Assembly: GCA_943704525.1 (NCBI GenBank)
Contig: CALSCQ010001279.1
Coordinates: 1 to 16,198 of the forward strand
DNA length: 16,198 bases
Source: Pigoraptor vietnamica
Lineage: Eukaryota; Opisthokonta; Filasterea
Direction: 5' to 3'
Below the pieces are notes generated by a model. That model searched no databases, had not been told where the DNA came from, and was given only the letters and a program-made list of their open reading frames with translations. A program made the translations under genes and the position numbers. Shown here in pieces: positions 1 to 8,536 of this stretch (position 1 is the first letter of the stretch; each line of letters begins with the position of its first letter).

Positions 1-64
1 CCCCCCCAACCCACGAGGGGGTCTTTTCGGGGCAAAGTTGTGAGAGTATCACCAAAAAACGCAC

Positions 65-2217
65 CTTCGCCTTGTTCACTTTCTCCAAAAGGTGGCTGTT
101 GCGCCTCATAACGGCCTGCTCGCACCGCTCCCTCAGGTTCTGGTCCCTCTCCGCCAGACGCCTCATGTGTCGTTCGTGCGCTTCCCGAACCCTGCAGAAA
201 AGTGCATCCGAGCAGTGCATTTGGCATGGATGCAGCCTCACACAAAGACGGACCCGAGAAAAAATTGCTCGCATGCCCAATCGACTCCAGATCTAGAAAC
301 AGAGACAGACACACAAAGCAGCACGAGCGCCCACTTCTCTGCAAATCGCCCCAGCTTGCGCGCCTTCGCAGCCATCATCTCCTTCTTCTGCTGCTCCGCG
401 CGCCGCATGCGCTCCTCCTGGAGACGGCGCGACTCGTGCGGCGACCTCTTCCGAAGGGGCGACGTCAGCTTGGCACGCAGTTCGTGGTAGGGGTGTCCCG
501 CCGCAGCGCCGCCGTCAGCGTCCAACTCCGCGCGCGGCCCGTCGTCCGTTTCGTTGCTGCGCAGAGAGTTTCCCATTGTGCCGCTCGATGCGAACGAAAG
601 CGCGGAATAGTGCGACGCGGATGATGGCGACCGAATGACCGTGTTGAAGGACGCGTCGCCCCAACTGCTGTCGTCTATTGGGCGCGCGAGTTACGGTTGG
701 GGTTAGGGCTAGACGTACAATGCACGCCATAAGGAAAGGCACTGAAGATACGACAACACAGCATGACACCCGCATCGCCAGGCGACACGCACCCCCAAAA
801 GACGAGTCGAGGAATGAAGAGTCAAGATCAGACGGCAGCGCCGCCAGCTCAGAACCCTCGTCCTCGATCTCCTCCCCTTCGCCGTCGTGGTAGCGGAAAT
901 CGGGTGCGTCCGCGCGGCTCCCAAAACCACCCATCCCAAACACTTCGGCGCCATCTGCAACGGCGCCGTCCTCTGCCACGACGCGCACGCCCGCCCCAAA
1001 CAGAGGCCGCCTGACGCTGGGGTTTCTCAACTGCGGCTGCGCCTCCTCCCGAGACATGCGTGCTTGCGACACCGGAACGGCCGCTGGGCCCAGCGACGAC
1101 GACGACGGCTGCGAAGAGAGCGTTCCACCCCTGCTACTGTGCAGCCCGTTGCGCACGCGGTCGGCCCACGACGAGCTCACTTTCGGCGGCGAGGTGGGGA
1201 AGCGCTGCGAGGCCGCAATCAGTGACGCAGCCGTTATGCCGTTTCCGATGCCAGCGTCGCCAGCCATGGCGTCCGCATTACCCAGCGCATCAAGCGAGAA
1301 GCTGCTCTCGCGACTGTGAGCGCCGGGGGAGCCAGGCGGCAGTGCAGGTCGGCGGGGTGGCGGAGAGCGCGTGCCGTGGGCGGCCGACACCTTCCGCGTC
1401 TCCCACGCAAGCGCAGACGGACGCGCGTCGTCGTCCGCGTTCTCAACAGCCTCCTGGAGGCGAAATCTGCAGCCCTCACAGCGCGTGTGAGTTCGAGCAC
1501 GACGAAGAGGGCGTTGCAATCGTGGTGAATGCAGCTGTCAAAAACAAACGCACCGCTCAATCAGCTGGACAAAGTCTCTGCGGCACGCGTCGAGCGCGGC
1601 GATCACACTGACGGCATCTGCCTCGCTCTGTTGGAACTCGCACGCGAGATATATGTCGTCGACGGCACGGTGCAGAGCGTCGAAGAGGTGCTTCCAGTAA
1701 CGCGCGGTCATGTCCACCTGAGGAGCGCTCTAAAGTCAGAAAAAGATGCCGCGAATCCGGGAAGATCATCAGTACACGTGGCACCCTGCACGCCAACACG
1801 GTCAAAACGACACACCTTTCTTGCTCGCGGACGCGGCGCATCTTGGGCATCCTCGGCCCTCTCCACCCCATCCCATTCCGACGCGCCATTCCGTGCAGCC
1901 GACTGCCGCTGCGGATGGGGCGCTGAGGCCGTACGAAGCGCACCGCTCTTCGGGGCGGCTGCTGCCTTCTTCCTTCTCGGCGCGTGTGAGCCCGCCCCGC
2001 TCTCATCCACCAGGGGCACAGACCACGTCACTAGATTGCGCGCGCCCCGCCCTTCCGACTCTATCACCTTACGCACTTGCGCGACATCGTCCACAGCAAC
2101 GACGGAGGGCGCCGCGTCTTCCTCCGCGGGAAGCTCTTCCTCGGGCGTCTTGACATCGTCGTCCTCGATGTCGCCCCAGCGAACCCGCTCGTCCGCGGCG
2201 TCAACCGCAGAAGCCAT
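65..2217 (-). CDS. SCAPER: SCAPER homologue, N-terminal half (partial, runs off left edge)
   Basis: Five coding exons: 2217-1816, 1717-1554, 1466-793, 674-335, 191-65. They join in frame to 569 residues, and the last donor (GTGCGT at 64) leads into an intron leaving the window. Family landmarks occur in order: VRKVIESEGRGARNLVTWSV (about 48-67), resembling human VRRIVAEEGRTARNLIAWSV; the SCAPER_N core with TARYWKHLFDALHRAVDDIY (from 138); ARPSALAWE (203-211); SSWADRV (287-293); SSWGD (about 416-420); and a Lys/Arg/Glu-rich predicted coiled coil from RKRSPHESRR (488) to 569. The C2H2 zinc finger and C-terminal domain would lie further left. In animals SCAPER is an ER-associated cyclin A-binding protein, also linked to ribosome-associated tubulin mRNA decay through CCR4-NOT. 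The start was chosen at ATG 2217 (A at -3, G at +4); the only upstream in-frame start-like codon is GTG. Introns are 98, 87, 118 and 143 nt. Identity is strong; exact function in this organism is inferred. Confidence 0.93.
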
Positions 2218-2235
2218 ATTCACAGGCGACTAACG

Positions 2236-2264
2236 GCAGTTCACCTGGCGTCACAGCGAACTGC
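2236..2264. repeat. 7-bp inverted repeat just upstream of SCAPER start
   Basis: Perfect arms GCAGTTC (2236-2242) and GAACTGC (2258-2264) flank a 15-nt spacer, 19-47 bp upstream of the SCAPER ATG. It could be a dimeric transcription-factor site or a 5' UTR hairpin. The arms are short, so chance is possible. Confidence 0.4.
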
Positions 2265-2457
2265 GGGACCCATGGGATGCAGCGACAAGCGCAGACAGTG
2301 CAAATAGTATAACTGTGCTTCTGTTCTCTTTCTGCAAATCGCTTGACTTAAAGAGTCGTCGTCGACGCCAAAAACCACCTTGGTGACAACGGGTGCGTAA
2401 CGGCCTTCACTCCACACAAACCAAGCGAGATCTCGTGAAAAGTAACATCTTGTAACG

Positions 2458-2640
2458 ATGGATTTAGCCGAAATCTCGCTAGATCGACCTAGCGACGCGT
2501 GTGCCAAAAATAGATGTCGACGAGTGGACAGCAAGTGCGAAATGCAAGGTTCCCCGGACTCACTCGAGCAGTTTAATTGGAGAAACGCGAATTTTGCTTT
2601 AGATCCGGGTGTTCAGCTCCAATTCACCGGACGAAGGTAA
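2458..2640 (+). CDS. Possible small protein gene (60-74 aa), unrecognised
   Basis: ATG at 2458 opens 60 codons ending in TAA at 2638-2640, beginning MDLAEISLDRPSD. I recognise no family. The end of the frame is also a plausible donor (AG|GTAACC at 2637). A pyrimidine-rich acceptor ending CATAG at 2690 would splice out 54 nt and extend the frame to TAA at 2734-2736, giving 74 aa, with AATAAA at 2716-2721 lying inside that extension. The putative intron is shorter than any other placed here and the donor does not match the local consensus. A chance ORF is more likely than a gene. Confidence 0.2.
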   Translation: MDLAEISLDRPSDACAKNRCRRVDSKCEMQGSPDSLEQFNWRNANFALDPGVQLQFTGRR

Positions 2641-2920
2641 CCTATTGTTCTCCACAATGCAAACGTGCGAAATAATTTTCATTTTCATAGAAATATGGTA
2701 CTGAGGCTCGACGCAAATAAAAACGACAGACTCTAATGCTGGGTGACCCCCTCAATGGGGAAAGTGTAGCTTAGCCTTACACACACACGCACACAAAGTG
2801 CATCTTCTCGGCGTCAAACAGCCTCTTCACTCGCGTCTCTTACGCGACGTGCGCGCTCGGAAGGACGTCGTCACTGTGCGGCGCATTGTTATCGCAGTGC
2901 TGCCGGGAGTTGTAGGAATA

Positions 2921-3586
2921 TCACGTGTTTGAAGGAGGGCGCGGTGTGTTAATCCTCCGGGGATTTCCGCGCCAAGTCATGCTGTAGACTGTTGGACGTT
3001 TTCCCGTGCTTTCGATCGAACGACGACTCATGATGAAGCCATTCAAGGCTGGGCGGCGTTTGGGCCGCAAGCTCATGTCTGGCGTGAGAGACATGTTGTT
3101 ACAGGTGGGCACGCCGGCTCGTGCTATTACGCGCACGTGGCGCATCTCATGGCCTCGCATATCGTTCCATTTTGCGCGCCACATTATTCTGAGACCGTCC
3201 GGTGTTCGACGCAGGGCAATCTCAACGCCGTGTATCCCATTCGCACAATTGAGCGCTCCGAGTCTGAACTTGGCATCGTGTCGGAGCCAATCGCGCGCCC
3301 ACCGGTCAAGCTCTACTATGTCGTCGACGACGAACACCCCTCGGCCGAACACGACGTTCTCACGTCCGCGAACGTTGTGAGACCGGCGTCGATCCATCTC
3401 ATGTAATGATTCGGAGATCCGTTGTGCTACTTTGCCACGTGCGTGACCACATGCTGGGCCGGCTCTGCGACGCTTGGAGCGTTTTCGCCGGCCGCAGTCG
3501 TCAGAGAGACATGCGCCGTTTGAAATGTGCGCGCCTTTTTTCTTTTCGCGTTTTGAGAGTCGATCTGTTATTTGCTTCTGCGCCAT
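2921..3586 (-). CDS. Unrecognised 221-codon ORF
   Basis: An unbroken frame runs from ATG at 3586 (A at -3, G at +4) to TGA at 2921-2923. The product is basic: an Arg/Lys-rich N-terminal third including RRKRSKRRRAG, then a mixed segment with many Trp, Met, Arg and His and no membrane span. I recognise no domain. The opposite strand is open in register across 2933-3406, so at least one of the two frames is probably spurious. It lies between two minus-strand genes, about 410 bp downstream of the acyltransferase stop and about 700 bp upstream of the SCAPER start. No splice pattern supports or excludes it. It could be a lineage-specific single-exon gene, a decayed element or a by-product of GC-rich composition. 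Confidence 0.3.
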   Translation of the reverse strand: MAQKQITDRLSKREKKKGAHISNGACLSDDCGRRKRSKRRRAGPACGHARGKVAQRISESLHEMDRRRSHNVRGRENVVFGRGVFVVDDIVELDRWARDWLRHDAKFRLGALNCANGIHGVEIALRRTPDGLRIMWRAKWNDMRGHEMRHVRVIARAGVPTCNNMSLTPDMSLRPKRRPALNGFIMSRRSIESTGKRPTVYSMTWRGNPRRINTPRPPSNT

Positions 3587-3996
3587 CTTTCGGATAGGAC
3601 CTGAACGATGTGCGTCGAAGCTCGCCTGCGTTTGCCTTTTTTTCTTTCGACCATTGCGTGATCGTGCTGTGAATAGCCACGCGCGGTGTTTGCAGACTGA
3701 AAACAGAAAATTCCATAACTAATGCCAGTTTCGCGCACAGTTAAACGCTGTCGTTACTCGCAGTCGCACGTTCAAAAACCTTTCGCTGGACTGCGCCTTT
3801 AGTACGAAAATCCGCCGCACGCAAATAGCATTCGCACGCTCAAACGCAACGCCAAACGACAAAGGCAAGAAGGACGCAGTTTTTGGCAGCGAAATCAATT
3901 ACCACCGCACACGTGGCGCGAGCGCGACTCCCTCGCCGACCTTTCTCTCCGCCGCATGGACTCCTTCACGCAAGGCTGTCGACGCTAAAGGCGATC
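3587..3996. other. 3' flank of the acyltransferase gene
   Basis: About 410 bp downstream of the acyltransferase stop on the minus strand, probably including its 3' UTR. It has T-rich runs on the plus strand near 3535-3550 and 3635-3650. I see no AATAAA on the minus strand and no further gene. Confidence 0.5.
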
Positions 3997-6900
3997 TTAC
4001 TCGAGTATGGGCCGGTGCGCGTCAGCCAGTTCAACGTCAGTGTCAGGAAATGGGCTGCCTTCTCCCCCCTCGGGCCCGCTTTTCCGAGGAGGGCCTCCAA
4101 GAAAGGACCGGCGGCCGTGCACCATCGGCATCAGCTCGCTCGGCTTGATGATGCGGTCCACGTCAAAGTTGGGGACGACCTGCGGCCCCAGCACTTCGAC
4201 GAGTTCCCGCACTGCAGAGAATTCGATAGGGGCGGTGTGAGTGGCGCAATAGGCAAGACAACAGCTTTCTGACAGCGCATGCGAGTGACACTCAGAGTAT
4301 AACAGCATGTCATAAGGCGTAACGATAGAAAGTAAAAGGCTTCCGCATCAGAGGCACACGGTTCACACAATAGCATGGCATAACAGTAGAAAACAAAAGG
4401 CTTTCGCAAGACAATGGTACACGCACCTCTGCCAGCGAGCTCTGCTCTCCTGTCCTGCAGCGTCTTGCCGGCCGTCCCGCGGAACACTTGGAACGCGAGC
4501 GGCTTTGTCGCGACGGAGACGCGGTTGACCTCTCCCATGGCGACGGCGCTGTAGTACGCCCAAAAGGGCAGAAGGAGTGCAAAACCAATGATGATGACCG
4601 CAGTGAGCCAGTCGACGAGGGGAGAGAGGGCGCCAAACACGCCCGCAAACGCGCCGACGTAGACGAAATAGGCCAGCGGACACACTGCGGAGAACAGAAA
4701 CACGAGCAGTGAGACAAGAGGCGCACGTGCACGAAACAGCCACATGCACGCGAGTGGCACGCACTGCAGCCATTGGGCACACGCATCGACAGCGCCAATG
4801 GACAGATACCCACAGATGAGGGCCGTCATGAGCTTCCACGTCGCAATAACGTCGAGACCCTTGAGCTTGACGTCAGACGCCGCCTTGGCCTGTGTGCGAA
4901 ACGCGCAATGAGATATTTGAATTCGCCGTGTGCGCGGTGTTCGCGGTCGGTTTGAAACTTTTGGCAGCACGTCCCAACCACCATAACGCGCTCGGCATCC
5001 CCACCCTCCAATGCCCGTATTCTTACTCCATTCTCGCTACGAAAAAAAAAAACGCGCATGCAGTGCAGTCCTCACCTCCACGGCCTTCTTACTTGCGACG
5101 CTGTTGGCGATGAGTCCAATGGGCAGCACGAGGAGGAAGCCGGGCAGCGCAAGCACGCCGAGGAAGAACATCTTGGAGCCCCTCCAGAGCATGGCCCAGA
5201 AGGCGTGGCACCGCGATATCTTCTGCATCCTGGCGACGTCCCTGTCCCTCAGTCCTGCGGGGAAGGAAGCGTACTCTAAGAAATTTCGTGTGGGCGATGC
5301 AATAGGATGCGCGCACATGCGGGATAATAAGACCTCAGTTCGTGTCAGTCATAGGGGTTGAACCCCCAACGACTCTTAAGAACATGCTAGAGAGAGGAGT
5401 CGCGACGCAAGGCGAGGCACACACCTTGCCGCCTGACGTCCTTGTAGTACACGCGGAGGTCCTCAAACAGCTGCTGATACTCCGGGTGATCGATCAAGTG
5501 GCTGTGCGCCTGCATTGCAAACAAATTGTACGCCCCATCAGCGCCAAAGACTTGACACTGAAACGATCGAGCGGGGCACCGGGATGACAACCCACGCGAA
5601 CTCGTAAAAACGCCCAACGCAGCGTCTATGCAAGGCGCAAGGACGACGTACCGAGGCAAAGCGGCGCGTAAGCTTGAGGTACTGGTCGACACTGAGGTGC
5701 GCATCCGGGGGAGTGTACATCCTCCGCGCGGCGTGGAGCATGACCATCGTTTCGTAGTCGGGTGCGTTGAAAACGGCGCTCTTCAGCGACTCTTCCACGC
5801 GTGCGAGAAGCGTCCCTGTCGCCTTCCTCTGCGCAGGCGCGAAAGAGAGGGGGGGTGGGGGGTCAATGCGCGGCGATGTCGAAAGCAATAAACATTACAA
5901 TTGAAGGAAAGACTCTTCAGGCTAGATAAGAAATTACGCGCACGTCGCTCTTACGTCAGAGCGCGACTCAACAGAGCTAAGGGCAACGCACCTTGTCCGT
6001 CTTGTACTGCTGGACGAGCTCGTCCTCAATGGTAATCGCCGGAGTGAATTCGACGAGAACGCGTGAGCGAAAGCGGTGGCCGCGAAAGTAGTTGAGACCA
6101 CAAGCAACAATCTGCACCGGGGCAAAGTCAGACGATGAAACGGACAATAAACAAACGCTTTCGAGCGATGTCTGTTGTTCGTACATGCGTCGCTCTTCAA
6201 GGTCATTAACGTAGGGTGCACACGCACACACACAAACTTACGCTCGCGCGCGCACACACACACACATCTCACTGCGACGCACCTGCACGGGCAGACCGCT
6301 GTGCTTTTCCATTGCGCCGAGTGCCATGAGAGCGACGCCCGCCTTGAGGGGCAACAGGGACGTGCGGTCGTGCGAGCCGCCTATGTACATACGGCAGTGT
6401 CAATTGGATGGCAATATAATACGCACCGCGCATTGCGTGTGCTCGGTGTGCTTTGTGTACGCCGGGCGCACTCAAGTAATGTGTGTTGTGCAACGCCAGT
6501 CCAACAGCCCCTTGCGATACTCAGCAACACCCACCCTCGGGAAAGATGCCGATGCACTCCCCCGCGGCGAGCGTGTCGTGCACGTTCTTATACACGGCCG
6601 ACTGGTCAATCTTCTTCAGCACTTTCCACTCGGAATAGTCCGTGAACGCCGGATTGATCTCGCCGTCGATCGTCAACTCCGTCTCGGACAGCACCACCTT
6701 CACCTGTGTGGGCGTGTTGCAATTGGACGGTGTAAGCGCGCACGTGTGTTTTGCACGCACGCACGCATTCGGGTGCATGTGCCACAGTGTCGAATAGGTG
6801 CGCGGGTGTGCGCGGCGTGCATGACTTTTCTCAACGCGTCATGGCGAGACTTGCCTTGTAGTTGACGCCTTCCACCTGTACTTGGTCCCCGTGCACGATC

Positions 6901-7307
6901 GCCTTGAGAAAGTTCGTCTCCACGCCAGTGATCTGAAGGCGTAATGATGCATGTGAGCCCATAACTCTCACGCACACAGGCACACACACACACACACAAT
7001 GCACGCATACACACAACGCACGCACACACACGCACACACACGCACACACACAACACAACATACAAACGCTCTCACGCGGACGCACGCAGCGAAACGCACC
7101 GTGCTCGCTCCCTGCGAACTGATGCGACCGACGCCCTTAACGGCGTTGTCCATCGCACGTGACACGGGTATCGACTCCATCCAGCGCGCAAATCGGCCGA
7201 CCATTTTGCGCTTGAAGCTCTTTTCCGCAATGAGAAAGCGCACCTGCGAATGACGTGCGTTTAAAAATAAGAGCATGCGCGCACGCACACACACACACAC
7301 ACACACG

Positions 7308-7396
<89 letters not shown>

Positions 7397-7697
7397 CAGC
7401 AACATACGCGCGCACACGCACACTCAACAACGCACCTTGCGGCTTCCCACGCACTGGTCCAGGAGCAGGGCGTCGACAAATTGGTTGTTGTGGTTGCCAA
7501 CAAAGATGACGGGGCCTGACACACGCAAAGCACTCCAAAAGTTAGAAATTCGCAGACAGCAAATGGAAAAACGTTCATCACGCACGCCATGGGCCCATGC
7601 ACGCACCGGTTTTGGGGATGTTGTCCGCGCCCACAATTTCGATTTCGCGGAAAAACATGTTGAGGGCCATCCCAAACAGCCACCGGAGAAAGCCCAT
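3997..7697 (-). CDS. Glycerol-3-phosphate/DHAP O-acyltransferase, yeast Gpt2/Sct1 type
   Basis: Thirteen exons: 7697-7607, 7515-7436, 7243-7100, 6932-6855, 6703-6535, 6380-6283, 6111-5992, 5828-5652, 5557-5425, 5254-5076, 4889-4814, 4684-4427, 4211-3997. They join in frame to 605 aa. The family acylates glycerol-3-phosphate or dihydroxyacetone phosphate on the ER, the first step of phosphatidic acid and glycerolipid synthesis. Visible LPLAT motifs: GNHNNQFVDALLL (catalytic His39 and Asp45, like fungal HANQFVD); SIPVSRAMD (81-89); FPEGGSHDRT (185-194); CGLNYFRGHRFRSRV (224-238). The insert between the second and third motifs (about 106-180) is typical of Gpt2/Sct1 and absent from PlsC or tafazzin. 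Hydrophobic spans lie at about 391-413, 443-466 and 474-493, then a Gly/Pro-rich tail. ATG 7697 was chosen because MGFLRWLFGMALNMFFREIE matches the family start region and has A at -3, G at +4. Intron 4 is GC-AG. Intron 11 (4685-4813) keeps the frame if retained. Confidence 0.93.
4303..4423. repeat. Diverged tandem duplication in acyltransferase intron 12
   Basis: Two imperfect copies lie at about 4303-4360 and 4371-4423, sharing blocks such as AGCATG-CATAA, GATAGAAA/AGTAGAAAA, AAAAGGCTT and CACACG/TACACG. Both lie inside the 215-nt intron 4212-4426, which is the longest in this gene, consistent with growth by local duplication. Confidence 0.6.
5353..5365. repeat. Short perfect palindrome in intron 9
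   Basis: GGGGTTGAACCCC has 6-bp arms around one central base and lies within acyltransferase intron 9 (5255-5424). Next to it, CGACTC and GAGTCG (about 5369-5403) could form another stem. On the minus strand it superficially resembles a tRNA T-arm, but no cloverleaf can be drawn around it. Confidence 0.4.
6218..6267. repeat. CA/TG-rich tract in acyltransferase intron 6
   Basis: Alternating CA with a CGCGCG core. It lies inside intron 6 (6112-6282), starting about 15 nt after the GTGCGT donor on the sense strand, where it reads TG-rich. Confidence 0.85.
6970..7060. repeat. CA/TG microsatellite in acyltransferase intron 3
   Basis: Interrupted (CA)n with CGCA units lying wholly within intron 3 (6933-7099). 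On the sense strand of the gene it reads (TG)n/(TGCG)n. Confidence 0.9.
7279..7393. repeat. Long (CA)n/(TG)n microsatellite in acyltransferase intron 2
   Basis: About 115 bp of nearly pure CA dinucleotide with a few CGCA interruptions, filling most of intron 2 (7244-7435). In the gene's sense it is TG/UG. Length is probably polymorphic. Confidence 0.95.
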
Positions 7698-8276
7698 TCT
7701 CGCGCCGCTTTCCGCCGCGTGCGGCTCCCGCACACACGCAAGGGAGGAGTGGACGAGGAAAAGAGAATGCTCGGCGCACAAATGCTGCAACGTAACGGCT
7801 GGTGTTGAGCGGTTGCAGCGTGCAAGTGGCGGAGAAGCAGGGTACAACGGCAAAGGAACTTACCGCCGAGACGATATGCACGTGCTGGCGCTTCCCGTCG
7901 CCGCAGTGCTCGAACGCTGTTGTACCTGAGAGCCAGAAGTGCGTTCTGAAGTAGCGTGCGAGACGACGTGCGCGTGTGTGTGGCAAGCGGAAAGGCAAAG
8001 GTGCGCCGAGTGACTGCGATTCGCCAACAGAACAACCCCGAACGTGGTGTCATTGCAACGACCGAAATTTGACTAATAGTACTTTTCATGTGTAGCGCTA
8101 TACACGAGATGTATTAAAATAATATGTAATTTTAATTAGTATGAGGGCAGCCCCCTTGGAGACGGACTACTTATCCTAACACCCCTGTGCAACGAGGCTA
8201 CCCCGGAAGCAGAGACGGGATGGGTCAACGTACAATCCCTTTGTTGACTGTTTCAAAGCAAGCACACACACACACG

Positions 8277-8328
<52 letters not shown>

Positions 8329-8536
8329 CGTGCATTCCTCCTGTACAAAACCTTCGCATAGCGTAGCTGGGGCTGTGTTGCTGCCTCGGGTTGCGAGAGG
8401 GGGACGACGTTATCTTTTGGCGCTTGTTTGTGCCTCATTAGAGCGAGTTGATTGAAATCGCACCGGACACACCGGCGCTTTCTCCCGGCGGTTGCAGTCG
8501 CAAGCAAAAGTCCTGCAGGGTGCCACCGACGCGAAA
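7698..8536. promoter_or_regulatory. Divergent intergenic region between acyltransferase and PH-domain gene
   Basis: These 839 bp separate the two start codons and must hold both promoters. A strong donor-like GGTAAGT on the minus strand at 7864-7858, with AG sites downstream such as ...GTTGCAG, could mark a 5' UTR intron of the acyltransferase. An AT-rich block lies at about 8090-8145 and a (CA)n tract at 8262-8324. No TATA box or known motif could be assigned with confidence. Confidence 0.55.
8262..8324. repeat. (CA)n microsatellite in the divergent spacer
   Basis: A run of about 63 bp of CA with one GG interruption, about 210 bp upstream of the PH-domain gene start. It reads TG in the direction of the acyltransferase, the same orientation as that gene's intronic tracts. 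Confidence 0.95.

Larger units (their letters stand above)
2218..2920. other. Spacer upstream of SCAPER, no convincing gene
   Basis: About 700 bp between the SCAPER start and the next long open frame. It contains the inverted repeat at 2236-2264, a second small inverted repeat (CGCTAG at 2477-2482 with CTAGCG at 2489-2494), a possible small ORF at 2458-2640, an AATAAA at 2716-2721 and a short CA-rich stretch around 2780-2797. Base composition is more AT-rich than the coding DNA from about 2310 to 2730. No RNA gene was recognised. Confidence 0.5.

Noticed and set aside
690-715. Telomere-like GGTTGGGGTTAGGGCTAG
   Set aside because: Only one TTAGGG-like unit, inside SCAPER intron 3 (675-792); no tandem array, so not a telomere remnant.
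5340-5410. tRNA-like T-arm (GGTTCAACCCC on the minus strand)
   Set aside because: No A box, acceptor stem or anticodon arm can be matched around it; it lies in an acyltransferase intron.
6831-7538. Long open frames encoding Val-Cys or Thr-His repeats
   Set aside because: They are translations of the (CA)n/(TG)n microsatellites inside acyltransferase introns 2 and 3; the real exons flank them in other frames.
8146-8250. Possible structured RNA (GC-rich block after the AT-rich segment)
   Set aside because: Short complementary runs exist, but no tRNA, 5S or snRNA consensus could be recognised.
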